Assembly: GCA_963677345.2 (NCBI GenBank)
Contig: CAXXLC010000014.1
Location: forward strand, 62,001-126,000
DNA length: 64,000 bases
Source: Saccharicrinis sp963677345
GTDB lineage: Bacteria; Bacteroidota; Bacteroidia; Bacteroidales; Marinilabiliaceae
Reading direction: 5' to 3'
Made by a program: the position numbers and the translations under genes. The notes under the pieces are model-generated. The model worked only from the letters and a program-made list of their open reading frames with translations, had not been told where the DNA came from and did not search any database. Shown here one piece after another: positions 18,678-26,930 of this stretch. Each line of letters starts with the position of its first letter. Within the stretch, counting starts at the first letter, position 1.

Positions 18678-20645
18678 ATGATACAAAATAAAATAAAAAT
18701 ATTTTCCTACTGCTTAGGGCTTTTGAGTATGGGAATATTCAGTAGTTGTAATGATTTCCTTGACCGGGAGCCGCTGGATGAAGTGACACCGGAAGTATAT
18801 CTTAATGCCGAAGATCAATTGGCAGCCTATGCTATTGCTCAATACGATTTTCCTACTCATTCGGGGTGGGGTATTGGTACTTTTAGTAATGATAATCATA
18901 CAGATAATCAGGCCACATCATCATATAGTGTAAGATTTTCACCAGGTGAGTGGCGTGTTGGTCAGGATGATGGAGAATGGGATTTTTCAGCTATTCGTGA
19001 ATGTAATTATTTCTTAGAAGATGTTTTGCCTAAATGGGAAGCCGGTCAAATTTCCGGTGACCCAGATAATATCAAGCACTATATTGGAGAAGTTTACTTT
19101 TTACGAGCTTATGAATATTTTAATAAAGTTCAGACTTTAGGGGATTTTCCTATAATTCGAAACACTTTACCTGATCAAAATGAAGCTTTAACTGAAGCTT
19201 CAAAACGAAGACCGCGTAATGAGGTGGCTCGTTTTATTATTTCAGATTTGGATTCAGCAATTTTGTTGATGAATAATGATCCAGAAGGAGGTAAAAACAG
19301 ACTTACTAAACAGGCAGCTCAGTTATTTAAATCTCGTGTAGCATTACATGAAGGTACCTGGTTAAAGTATCATAAAGGAACAGCTCGTGTACCTGGTGGC
19401 CCAGGTTGGCCCGGAGCTGATGTCGATTATCTAAGTGATTTTACTATTGATATAGATAGTGAGATTAATTATTTTTTAAATGAAGCAATGGTGGCAGCGA
19501 AGTCGGTTGTTGACCAAGTAGATTTAACTCCTAATGATTTCTCTGTTGATGGGCCATCAATTTTTGATAATCCTTATTATGATATGTTTTCAGCTACCGA
19601 TATGTCTTCTTACGATGAAGTTATCTTTTGGCGTGCTTATAATGTCGATGAAAGTGTTTATCATAATACGCAGCATTATTTGCAGAAAAATGGAGGTAAT
19701 TCTGGTTATACAAGAGGATTTGTTGAGAGCTTTTTAATGGAGAATGGTTTGCCGATTTATGCATCAGGTTCTGGTTATCATGGAGATCAAACTCTTAATG
19801 CTGTTAAACAAGACAGGGATTATCGTCTTCAATTATTTATGAAAGCACCGGATGAACAGATTACAAATGAGAAAGTGGAAGGCTATCCTGATATCTTAGG
19901 TATTGCAGAAGTTAGATATGTAACTGGTTATGCAATTAAAAAAGGTGTAAATCGTGATGATGCTCAGGGTGAAGGTAATAGTAGTTATACTGGTTCTATT
20001 GTATTTAGAGCATCTGAGGCTTATCTAAACTATATGGAAGCCGAGTATGAATTAAACGGAACTTTAGATCAAACAGCAACAAATTGTTGGATTGTTTTAC
20101 GGAACAGAGCCGGCGTTGATCCTGATTTTGACAAAACAATTAGTGCTACAAATATGTCACAAGAAGGTTTGGGCGATTGGGGTGCCTATTCTGGAGGTGA
20201 ACTTATTGATGCAACTCTTTATAATATTCGTAGAGAACGCCGTTGTGAATTAATGGCAGAAGGGTTACGTTATATGGATTTAAAAAGATGGAGAGCATTA
20301 GATCAGGTACATAATTATCAAATTGAAGGATTTAACTTGTGGGGAAGCGATATGAAAGATTGGTATGTTGATGAATTAACAGGTGAATCCTTGTTAATTC
20401 CAGAGGGTACTGTTGGAGAAACGCCTAATGTTTCAAGTTCCAACAATAGTGACTACTTAAGACCATATCAAATTGTTAAAGACAATAATTTGGTTTATGA
20501 TGGATATAATTGGAATGACGCACATTATTTATATCCTATTGCCTATAATCACTTTCTAGTGGCTAGTGATGGAGATCCTACAAATTCAGTAATTTATCAA
20601 AATCCAAATTGGCCTATTGCAGCAAATGGTCAACCAATTGATTAG
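18678..20645 (+). CDS. susD: SusD-like glycan-binding outer membrane lipoprotein
   Basis: The protein has 655 residues, longer than most SusD proteins (about 500-600). The lipobox is FSSC (Cys 23) followed by NDFLDREPLDEVTPE, the classic SusD mature start. The TPR-like region contains YFLRAYEYFNKVQTLGDFP, and the C-terminal part contains RRERRCELMAEGLRYMDLKRW, both diagnostic. It forms the lid of the SusC pore and captures glycan at the cell surface. A strong terminator follows at 20674. No SusE/F or other surface glycan-binding lipoprotein is encoded next to it. Confidence 0.93.
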   Translation: MIQNKIKIFSYCLGLLSMGIFSSCNDFLDREPLDEVTPEVYLNAEDQLAAYAIAQYDFPTHSGWGIGTFSNDNHTDNQATSSYSVRFSPGEWRVGQDDGEWDFSAIRECNYFLEDVLPKWEAGQISGDPDNIKHYIGEVYFLRAYEYFNKVQTLGDFPIIRNTLPDQNEALTEASKRRPRNEVARFIISDLDSAILLMNNDPEGGKNRLTKQAAQLFKSRVALHEGTWLKYHKGTARVPGGPGWPGADVDYLSDFTIDIDSEINYFLNEAMVAAKSVVDQVDLTPNDFSVDGPSIFDNPYYDMFSATDMSSYDEVIFWRAYNVDESVYHNTQHYLQKNGGNSGYTRGFVESFLMENGLPIYASGSGYHGDQTLNAVKQDRDYRLQLFMKAPDEQITNEKVEGYPDILGIAEVRYVTGYAIKKGVNRDDAQGEGNSSYTGSIVFRASEAYLNYMEAEYELNGTLDQTATNCWIVLRNRAGVDPDFDKTISATNMSQEGLGDWGAYSGGELIDATLYNIRRERRCELMAEGLRYMDLKRWRALDQVHNYQIEGFNLWGSDMKDWYVDELTGESLLIPEGTVGETPNVSSSNNSDYLRPYQIVKDNNLVYDGYNWNDAHYLYPIAYNHFLVASDGDPTNSVIYQNPNWPIAANGQPID

Positions 20646-20673
20646 TTAGGTTCTATGTCAATAGATTAAAAGG

Positions 20674-20702
20674 AGGTCTTGAGCAAACTTGGCTCAAGAC
20701 CT
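20674..20702 (+). terminator. Hairpin terminator after SusD
   Basis: A perfect 11-bp stem, AGGTCTTGAGC with GCTCAAGACCT, encloses a 7-base loop and is followed by TTAATTT. It separates the SusCD unit from the second hydrolase unit. Confidence 0.8.
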
Positions 20703-20891
20703 TAATTTCGTTATTGAGAAATTCTAGTTTTCAACGAAATTTCTTATTTTATTTAGTGTTGATTTTTATGTTGTTAATAATTTGATTAAATAATAGTTTG
20801 TTGGTTTATTAAAATTAAAGTGTTTGGTTTTTCAAGATAAAACAGGTTTTCCTCTATGCAAAATTTATAAGAGATATGATTTTTAAAATTA

Positions 20892-20921
20892 TTCTATTCA
20901 AATCTAAAGATTTGAATAGAA
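20892..20921. repeat. 13-bp perfect inverted repeat with 4-base loop
   Basis: TTCTATTCAAATC (20892-20904) and GATTTGAATAGAA (20909-20921) flank TAAA. It lies about 55 bases upstream of the next promoter. It could be a second bidirectional terminator or a protein-binding dyad; there is no T-run, so I leave the role open. Confidence 0.6.
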
Positions 20922-20974
20922 GTATGAATGATTTTAAATATTATATCACACTTTTAATGTGAATATTATTTCAA

Positions 20975-20982
20975 TACTTTTG
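20975..20982 (+). promoter_or_regulatory. -7 promoter box (TACTTTTG) of the ten-gene hydrolase unit
   Basis: TACTTTTG matches TAnnTTTG. A small dyad, CACACTTTTAATGTG (20947-20961), occupies the -33 area where TTTG would be expected. This suggests control by a DNA-binding protein. The leader to the GH29 start is about 105 bases. Confidence 0.45.
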
Positions 20983-21092
20983 CTGATAAATGAAGCCTGT
21001 ATTATTTGTGTATTTTGGAGAGATAACAATAAATTAGAGAGGTAGTGAAGTGTTTGGAAATTGTAGTATAAATTATAATATCAATCGATAAA

Positions 21093-23252
21093 ATGATGAA
21101 ATTGAAAAGTGGAATAGGAATAATCTTATGTGCGTTTATATTATCGGCATGTACGAAAGGGAGTCAGCCTGATGCTTATATTAAAAAAGTTACTTTTAAA
21201 GATGATCTCAGTCTGAGTGAAAAAATTAAAGAGGCAGCTCATGTTGTGCCAACAAAACAACAGCTTGATTGGCAAAAGTTGGAGATGACTGCTTTTATTC
21301 ATTTTACCGTTAATACATTTACAGGTATGGAGTGGGGGCATGGAGATGAGTCACCATCTATATTTAATCCAACCGAATTAGATGCCCGGCAATGGGCTAA
21401 AACTTTAAGCGAGGCAGGCATGAAAATGGTCATTCTAACAGCTAAGCATCATGATGGATTTTGCCTGTGGCCCACAAAAACAACAAAGCATTCTGTTGTA
21501 TCAGCACCATGGAAAGAAGGTAAAGGTGATGTAGTAAAGGAGCTCAAAGATGCTTGCGATGAGTTTGGTCTTAAATTTGGTGTTTATTTATCACCCTGGG
21601 ATAGAAATGCCAAGTGTTATGGCGATTCTAATAAGTATAACGAAATGTTCATTCAGCAACTTACTGAGTTATTAACCTGGTATGGTAGAGTAGATGAAGT
21701 ATGGTTTGATGGAGCTTGTGGTGAAGGGCCAAATGGGAAAAAACAGGTTTATGACTGGGAGGCATACTACGATATCATTAAAAAATACCAACCCAATGCA
21801 GTGACTGCTATCATGGGCGAGGATGTCCGCTGGGTAGGTACAGAAACAGGTTATGGTCGTGATACTGAATGGAGTGTAACAGCCTATGCACCGGGTGGAC
21901 GTGCTGAGATGAACACTATAAATGAACAATTAAACCTGAAAGCTACCTCAGAAGATTTAGGAAGTACAGAGCTAATTGCAAAAGCAAATCATCTTTTTTG
22001 GTATCCTGCAGAAGTAGATGTTTCAATCAGGCCTGGATGGTTTTATCATGAGCATGAAGATGATAAAGTTAAATCATTAACAAAAATGGTGGATATTTAT
22101 TTCAATTCTGTGGGGAAGAATGCAGTTTTATTATTGAATATTCCACCTGATAAAAGAGGTTTAATTCATAAAAATGATGTGCAACGTTTACAAGAATTTA
22201 AAGCCTACCTGGATAAAACCTTTGACAACAATTTAGTTTTAGATGCTGACTGTGAGGATGCTAAATCAGCTGATAAAGCGATAGATAATAATTATGATAC
22301 ATATTGGCAGATAGATAAGTTACCTGCAGTAGCTACTTTTAAGTTACCCCGGTTACAGAAAATAAATGTGGTAATGTTACAAGAGTATATTGCCAAAGGA
22401 CAACGTGTAGAACAGTTTAAAGTGGAAGCTAGAGTTGATGGCTCCTGGAGCGAAATTGCAAAAGGAACAACAATTGGTTATAAACGTATGCTGCGATTTT
22501 CTAATGTTACCTCAGATGAAATTCGTGTAACCATAGAGAAGGCACGTGATGGTGCACTTATTAACACAATAGGCTTGTTTGCTTCACCTGAAATTTTATC
22601 AGAGCCCGAAATTATTCGTAACCGTAAAGGTATGGTAACTATAAAAGCCGAAACAACCCACCCTGTGTTTACTTACACGCTTGATGGTACTGAACCTACG
22701 GTTGAATCAACTAAATATTTTCAGCCGTTCAGTTTGCCTGAGGGTGGAATAATAAAGGCAAGAGCTTTTATTAATGACTTTAAATCTCAGAGTAGTGTTG
22801 TTACCCAACAATTTGATATTTGCCCTGAAAATTGGAAGATTATTGGAATGAGTGCGGAAACAGATCAGTTTAAGTCGCTCAATGCTATAGATGGCGATTC
22901 TGGTACAATGTGGCATACTCCATGGGGAAATAACGCTCCGTCTCACCCACATTATATTGCAGTTGATTTAGGTGAGGTTATTAATATCAAGGGATTTACT
23001 TATACTCCACGAGCCGATGAAAATAAGAGTGGAACAATTTTTAAATATGCATTTTATATAAGCCTTGATGGCAAAAAATGGAAGAAGGTTAACACCAGCG
23101 GTGAGTTTAGTAATATAAAAAATAACCCGGTAAAGCAGAGTGTTCACTTTAATCAGAGTTATAAGGCACGCTTTATAAAACTTGAAAGCATTGAAGGAGC
23201 CTATAATGAAGCCTGGGTTTCAGTTGCTGAGATAGGAGTTATTACTAAATAG
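21093..23252 (+). CDS. GH29 alpha-L-fucosidase lipoprotein with F5/8 and CHB_HEX domains
   Basis: The protein has 719 residues with a lipobox SAC (Cys 20). The catalytic barrel (about 50-400) has AKHHDGFCLW and nucleophile candidate D206 in VWFDGACGEG. A discoidin-like domain follows, then a chitobiase C-terminal-like strand set (YTLDGTEPTVES), then a second discoidin domain. This architecture is usual for subfamily B fucosidases acting on alpha-1,3/1,4-fucose of Lewis-type structures; the linkage is inference. It opens the ten-gene unit. The gene at 26931 is a paralogue with the same domain order (shared TTIGYKR and LLLQEYI-like strands). Confidence 0.9.
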   Translation: MMKLKSGIGIILCAFILSACTKGSQPDAYIKKVTFKDDLSLSEKIKEAAHVVPTKQQLDWQKLEMTAFIHFTVNTFTGMEWGHGDESPSIFNPTELDARQWAKTLSEAGMKMVILTAKHHDGFCLWPTKTTKHSVVSAPWKEGKGDVVKELKDACDEFGLKFGVYLSPWDRNAKCYGDSNKYNEMFIQQLTELLTWYGRVDEVWFDGACGEGPNGKKQVYDWEAYYDIIKKYQPNAVTAIMGEDVRWVGTETGYGRDTEWSVTAYAPGGRAEMNTINEQLNLKATSEDLGSTELIAKANHLFWYPAEVDVSIRPGWFYHEHEDDKVKSLTKMVDIYFNSVGKNAVLLLNIPPDKRGLIHKNDVQRLQEFKAYLDKTFDNNLVLDADCEDAKSADKAIDNNYDTYWQIDKLPAVATFKLPRLQKINVVMLQEYIAKGQRVEQFKVEARVDGSWSEIAKGTTIGYKRMLRFSNVTSDEIRVTIEKARDGALINTIGLFASPEILSEPEIIRNRKGMVTIKAETTHPVFTYTLDGTEPTVESTKYFQPFSLPEGGIIKARAFINDFKSQSSVVTQQFDICPENWKIIGMSAETDQFKSLNAIDGDSGTMWHTPWGNNAPSHPHYIAVDLGEVINIKGFTYTPRADENKSGTIFKYAFYISLDGKKWKKVNTSGEFSNIKNNPVKQSVHFNQSYKARFIKLESIEGAYNEAWVSVAEIGVITK

Positions 23253-23270
23253 AAACTGGTAGTGGAGGAA

Positions 23271-24506
23271 ATGAAAAAGATTATTCAATTATTAGCATTC
23301 GTTTATTTCTTGACCGGGTGTTGCCAAAGTAGTCTGTATAAATCTACAGAGCAGCATAATGTTAAACAGCTTACACCAATGATGGGATGGGCTAGTTGGA
23401 ATCAGTATCGGGTTAATATCTCAGAAGAGATTATTAAAAAACAAGCTGATGCGATGGTTAATAACGGACTATGTAAGGCTGGTTATAACTTTATTAATAT
23501 CGATGATGGTTTTTTTGGAGGTCGTGATTCAAAAGGTAATATCTTATCTCATCCAATAAGATTTCCAAATGGTATGAAAGCCCTTGCCGATTACATTCAT
23601 AGTAAAGGTTTAAAAGCAGGTATTTATTCTGATGCAGGTATTAATACCTGTGCCTCGTATTGGGATAAGGATACTATTGGAGTTGGAATGGGGCTTTATG
23701 GACATGATCGTCAGGATCTTACTCTGATGTTGAAAGACTGGGGCTATGATTTTATAAAAGTTGACTGGTGTGGAGGTCAATGGCTTGATTTGGATGAAGA
23801 AACCCGGTACACTGAGATTGGTAACCTGATTAAAAAGATTAAACCGGAGGTTATTTATAATATTTGCCGATGGCAGTTTCCAGGTAAATGGGCTTCATCT
23901 ATAGCTGATTCCTGGCGTATATCTGGAGATATAGATAATAAGTTTCATTCAATTTTGCATATTATTGATTTAAATGCCGATTTATGGAAATACGCTTCTC
24001 CAGGTCATTTTAATGATATGGATATGTTACAAGTAGGAAGGGGAATGAGTTATGAAGAAGATAAAGCCCACTTTTCAATGTGGTGTATGATGAATTCCCC
24101 ATTAATGGCAGGAAACGATTTGAATACCATATCAAAAGAAACACTTGACATATTAACCAACAAAGAAATAATAGCCTTAAATCAGGATCCACTTTGCTAC
24201 CAGGCACGTAGAATAATTGACCAGGGTGATTTGGAAATTTGGGGTAAACCCCTGGGGTCAACAATGAGTGGTGAAGTGGCCGTGGCTTTACTTAACCGTA
24301 GTGAAACAGACCAGTCTATTGAATTTAATTTAGAAGCAGTGGGGATAGATGCAGAAAAAGGATATTCATATAGGGATATTTGGGCTTCATATACTTCGGA
24401 GCAAATGAAAGATACTAAACTATGTTTTGAAGTACCTGCGCATGGAGTTGTTGTTTTACGTATCAAAGGGCACTCATTGCCATTTAACTTTTATCAATAC
24501 AAATAA
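23271..24506 (+). CDS. GH27 alpha-galactosidase / alpha-N-acetylgalactosaminidase family lipoprotein
   Basis: The protein has 411 residues from ATG 23271 (GTG 23262 is an alternative). A lipobox FLTGC is followed by the barrel opening MMGWASWNQY. The nucleophile is D165 in FIKVDWCGG and the acid/base D220 in ISGDIDN, by analogy with human GLA D170 and D231. The pocket segment corresponding to CEWPLY in GLA or CSWPAY in NAGA reads CRWQFP. It therefore has neither the Gal-type E/L nor the GalNAc-type S/A pair, and its substrate cannot be assigned. It lies 18 bases after the fucosidase stop and 8 bases before the GH20 gene. Confidence 0.87.
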   Translation: MKKIIQLLAFVYFLTGCCQSSLYKSTEQHNVKQLTPMMGWASWNQYRVNISEEIIKKQADAMVNNGLCKAGYNFINIDDGFFGGRDSKGNILSHPIRFPNGMKALADYIHSKGLKAGIYSDAGINTCASYWDKDTIGVGMGLYGHDRQDLTLMLKDWGYDFIKVDWCGGQWLDLDEETRYTEIGNLIKKIKPEVIYNICRWQFPGKWASSIADSWRISGDIDNKFHSILHIIDLNADLWKYASPGHFNDMDMLQVGRGMSYEEDKAHFSMWCMMNSPLMAGNDLNTISKETLDILTNKEIIALNQDPLCYQARRIIDQGDLEIWGKPLGSTMSGEVAVALLNRSETDQSIEFNLEAVGIDAEKGYSYRDIWASYTSEQMKDTKLCFEVPAHGVVVLRIKGHSLPFNFYQYK

Positions 24507-24514
24507 TAATATAA

Positions 24515-26815
24515 ATGATGAAGAGGATAAGAATTTTACTAGTTGCGATGATTATTGGTGTTGAACTGTTCGCTCAAAAACCGATAAGTATTATACCAAA
24601 ACCGGTTTTTGTTCAACAGCATACCGGAATATTTGAAATTGATGAAAAAACATCTGTTCACTTTGATACTGATCAGCTTGAATTAAAAGATGCTGTTTCT
24701 TTTTTTAAGCAAGCCATAAAAAGTATATCAGGCTATGAGCTGGCTGAAAATGGTGACTCAAAATCTATAATCCAATTAATTTTAGATACTCAAAGTGGTA
24801 TCTATCCTGAGGGTTATAATCTGGTTGTGGAAGATAATTTAATAACACTAAAGGCTGGTGATAAGGCTGGTTTAGTATATGGAATACAATCTTTGTTACA
24901 AATATTACCACCTGTTCGAACAAATGCAGCATTGGAAATTCCCTGCATGACAATCGACGATTATCCGCGTTTTAAATGGCGAGGTATGCATTTGGATGTA
25001 AGTCGTCATTTTTTCGGACCTGAAGTAATCAAAGAGTATATAGACCTGATGGCCTCTTATAAATTAAATGTATTTCACTGGCATTTAGTAGATGATACCG
25101 GATGGCGTATTGAAATAAAGAAATATCCAAAATTAACCAGCGTTGGTGCCTGGAGAGTAGATTATAACCATATTCCGTGGAGTCAACGTCCGCAGGCTAA
25201 ACCAGGAGAAACACCTGATTATGGCGGCTATTATACACAGGAACAAATTAAGGAAATTGTTGCTTATGCCGCTCTTAGAAATATAACCATAGTTCCTGAA
25301 ATAGAAATGCCCGGACATATAGCATCTGCAATTGCCGCCTATCCTGAGTTATCGTGTAATCATAAAGCACAATTACCTTTAACAGGAGGTGATTATACAG
25401 GTATTTCATCAAACTATTGTGCGGGTAACGATTCTGTTTTTGATTTTCTTGAAAATATCTTAACAGAAGTAATTGATTTGTTTCCTTCTACTTATGTTCA
25501 TATTGGGGGAGATGAAGTAAATAAAACTTCATGGAAAAAATGTGAACGTTGTCAAAAAAGAATACATGATGAAGGTTTGAAAGATGAGCATGAACTTCAA
25601 AGCTACTTTATTAAAAGGATTGAAAAGTTTTTGTTAAGTAAGAATCGTAAATTAATTGGCTGGGACGAAATACTTGAAGGTGGTTTAGCTCCCCAGGCAA
25701 CCGTGATGAGCTGGCGTGGAGAATCCGGAGGAGTCGAAGCTGCAAAGATGGGACACGATGTTGTGATGACTCCCGGAAAACCTTGTTATTTTGATCACTA
25801 TCAGGCTGGACCGGCAGGAGAACCTTTGGCTATTGGTGGTTTTAATACCCTCAAAACTGTTTACGATTATGAGCCTATACCTGCTGCCCTGCCTACAGAA
25901 AGTAAACAACATGTTTTAGGTGCACAGGCCAATGTGTGGACTGAGTATATTCCAACAGTATCTCATTTAGAATATATGGTATTGCCTCGTATGGCAGCTT
26001 TGGCAGAAGTAGTATGGTCACCTGCAGAAAACAAAGATTGGATTGATTTTAACAAGCGTATACAACAACACTTTAAGACGTATGAGCAAAAAGGTTTGAA
26101 TTATTGTGCCGGAAATGCAACAGTAGCTATTAAACCTGTTTCCAGCAATGGGAGTTTGCAGGTTGAGCTTTCAACAGAACTCCCTGGTGCTGAAATTTAC
26201 TATACTATAGATGGAAGTGAGCCTGATAATAAAAGTTTAAAGTATTCAGAACCAGTGAATATAACCTCGTCAGCCTATTTAAAAGCTGTTTCTGTTGTAA
26301 ATGGCAAAGTGATGGGGCAGGAAGCTGCAAGTCAGCATTTCGTTGTTCACCAGGCTGTAGGTCGTAATGTTGATTATTTAAATCCTGTTAGCAGATATTA
26401 CCAGGCTGATGGACCAAACTCTTTAACCGATGGAGTTAGAGGTACAGGAAATGTTGGAAAGTATTGGCATGGAATAGTAGGGAAAGACCTTGTTGCTACT
26501 ATAGATCTTGGAGAGGTAAAAGATGTGAGTAGTATTGCTTTAGGGTGTTTGCAGAAGTATGTAGATTGGATTTTTATGCCTGAGAAAGTTGTATTTGAAA
26601 CGTCTGTTAACGGGCGAAAATATAAGCAGGTTGGAGAAGTCCTTAACCCGGTAGCTCCTGGAGAAGCAGAAAAGATTTACGATTTTAAAGTGTCTGTTGA
26701 AGCATTAAAGGCTCGTTTTATAAGAGTAAGAGCTGTTAGTACCGTGTGTCCTCAGGGGCATAATGGAGCAGGTAAGCCAGCTTGGATATTTGCTGATGAA
26801 ATTATAGTGGAATAA
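24515..26815 (+). CDS. GH20 beta-N-acetylhexosaminidase with C-terminal discoidin domain
   Basis: The protein has 766 residues with a signal peptide (RILLVAMIIGVELFAQ). The GH20b domain lies before about 145. The barrel contains RGMHLDVSRHFF and FHWHLVDDTGWR, and the catalytic pair is D333-E334 in HIGGDEVNKTSW. It uses substrate-assisted catalysis, so it needs the N-acetyl group. After the barrel are a chitobiase C-terminal-like segment (YYTIDGSEPDNKS) and a discoidin domain ending KPAWIFADEIIVE. It removes beta-linked GlcNAc or GalNAc from non-reducing ends. The second GH20 at 31266 lacks the C-terminal domains. Confidence 0.92.
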   Translation: MMKRIRILLVAMIIGVELFAQKPISIIPKPVFVQQHTGIFEIDEKTSVHFDTDQLELKDAVSFFKQAIKSISGYELAENGDSKSIIQLILDTQSGIYPEGYNLVVEDNLITLKAGDKAGLVYGIQSLLQILPPVRTNAALEIPCMTIDDYPRFKWRGMHLDVSRHFFGPEVIKEYIDLMASYKLNVFHWHLVDDTGWRIEIKKYPKLTSVGAWRVDYNHIPWSQRPQAKPGETPDYGGYYTQEQIKEIVAYAALRNITIVPEIEMPGHIASAIAAYPELSCNHKAQLPLTGGDYTGISSNYCAGNDSVFDFLENILTEVIDLFPSTYVHIGGDEVNKTSWKKCERCQKRIHDEGLKDEHELQSYFIKRIEKFLLSKNRKLIGWDEILEGGLAPQATVMSWRGESGGVEAAKMGHDVVMTPGKPCYFDHYQAGPAGEPLAIGGFNTLKTVYDYEPIPAALPTESKQHVLGAQANVWTEYIPTVSHLEYMVLPRMAALAEVVWSPAENKDWIDFNKRIQQHFKTYEQKGLNYCAGNATVAIKPVSSNGSLQVELSTELPGAEIYYTIDGSEPDNKSLKYSEPVNITSSAYLKAVSVVNGKVMGQEAASQHFVVHQAVGRNVDYLNPVSRYYQADGPNSLTDGVRGTGNVGKYWHGIVGKDLVATIDLGEVKDVSSIALGCLQKYVDWIFMPEKVVFETSVNGRKYKQVGEVLNPVAPGEAEKIYDFKVSVEALKARFIRVRAVSTVCPQGHNGAGKPAWIFADEIIVE

Positions 26816-26842
26816 CAACTTAGTATTGAAGAAACAAAATTA

Positions 26843-26922
26843 TGAAACGAGCCATATGAGAATTTTCTTGCACAGGGAAATGATCATATTTGGCCTGTTT
26901 CATATGACCATAAGCAATAAAT
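26843..26922 (+). ncRNA. Conserved structured 5' leader, copy 1 (candidate cis-regulatory RNA)
   Basis: These 80 bases match 45718-45797 at 61 of 80 positions without a gap. Predicted stems are P1 (TGAAAC 26843-26848 with GTTTCA 26897-26902, perfect here), P2 (GCCA 26851-26854 with TGGC 26891-26894) and P3 (TTTCTT 26864-26869 closing on GGGAAA-type bases near 26875-26880). A conserved tail GACCATAA (26906-26913) and AATAAAT follow, ending 8 bases before the GH29 ATG at 26931. Two P3 pairs are T-G here and C-G in the other copy. The position next to the start suggests control of translation. Confidence 0.6.
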
Positions 26923-26930
26923 TTGAGTAT

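Larger units (their letters stand above)
20646..21092. other. Intergenic region between the SusCD unit and the ten-gene hydrolase unit
   Basis: This gap holds, in order, the SusD terminator (20674-20702), a 13-bp inverted repeat (20892-20921) and the promoter of the next unit (20975-20982). I find no small gene in it. Confidence 0.6.

Noticed and set aside
26826..26930. N-terminal extension of the second large GH29 protein (35 residues)
   Set aside because: The signal peptide starts at ATG 26931, and the extension overlaps the conserved RNA leader, whose conservation is in stems and not in codons.
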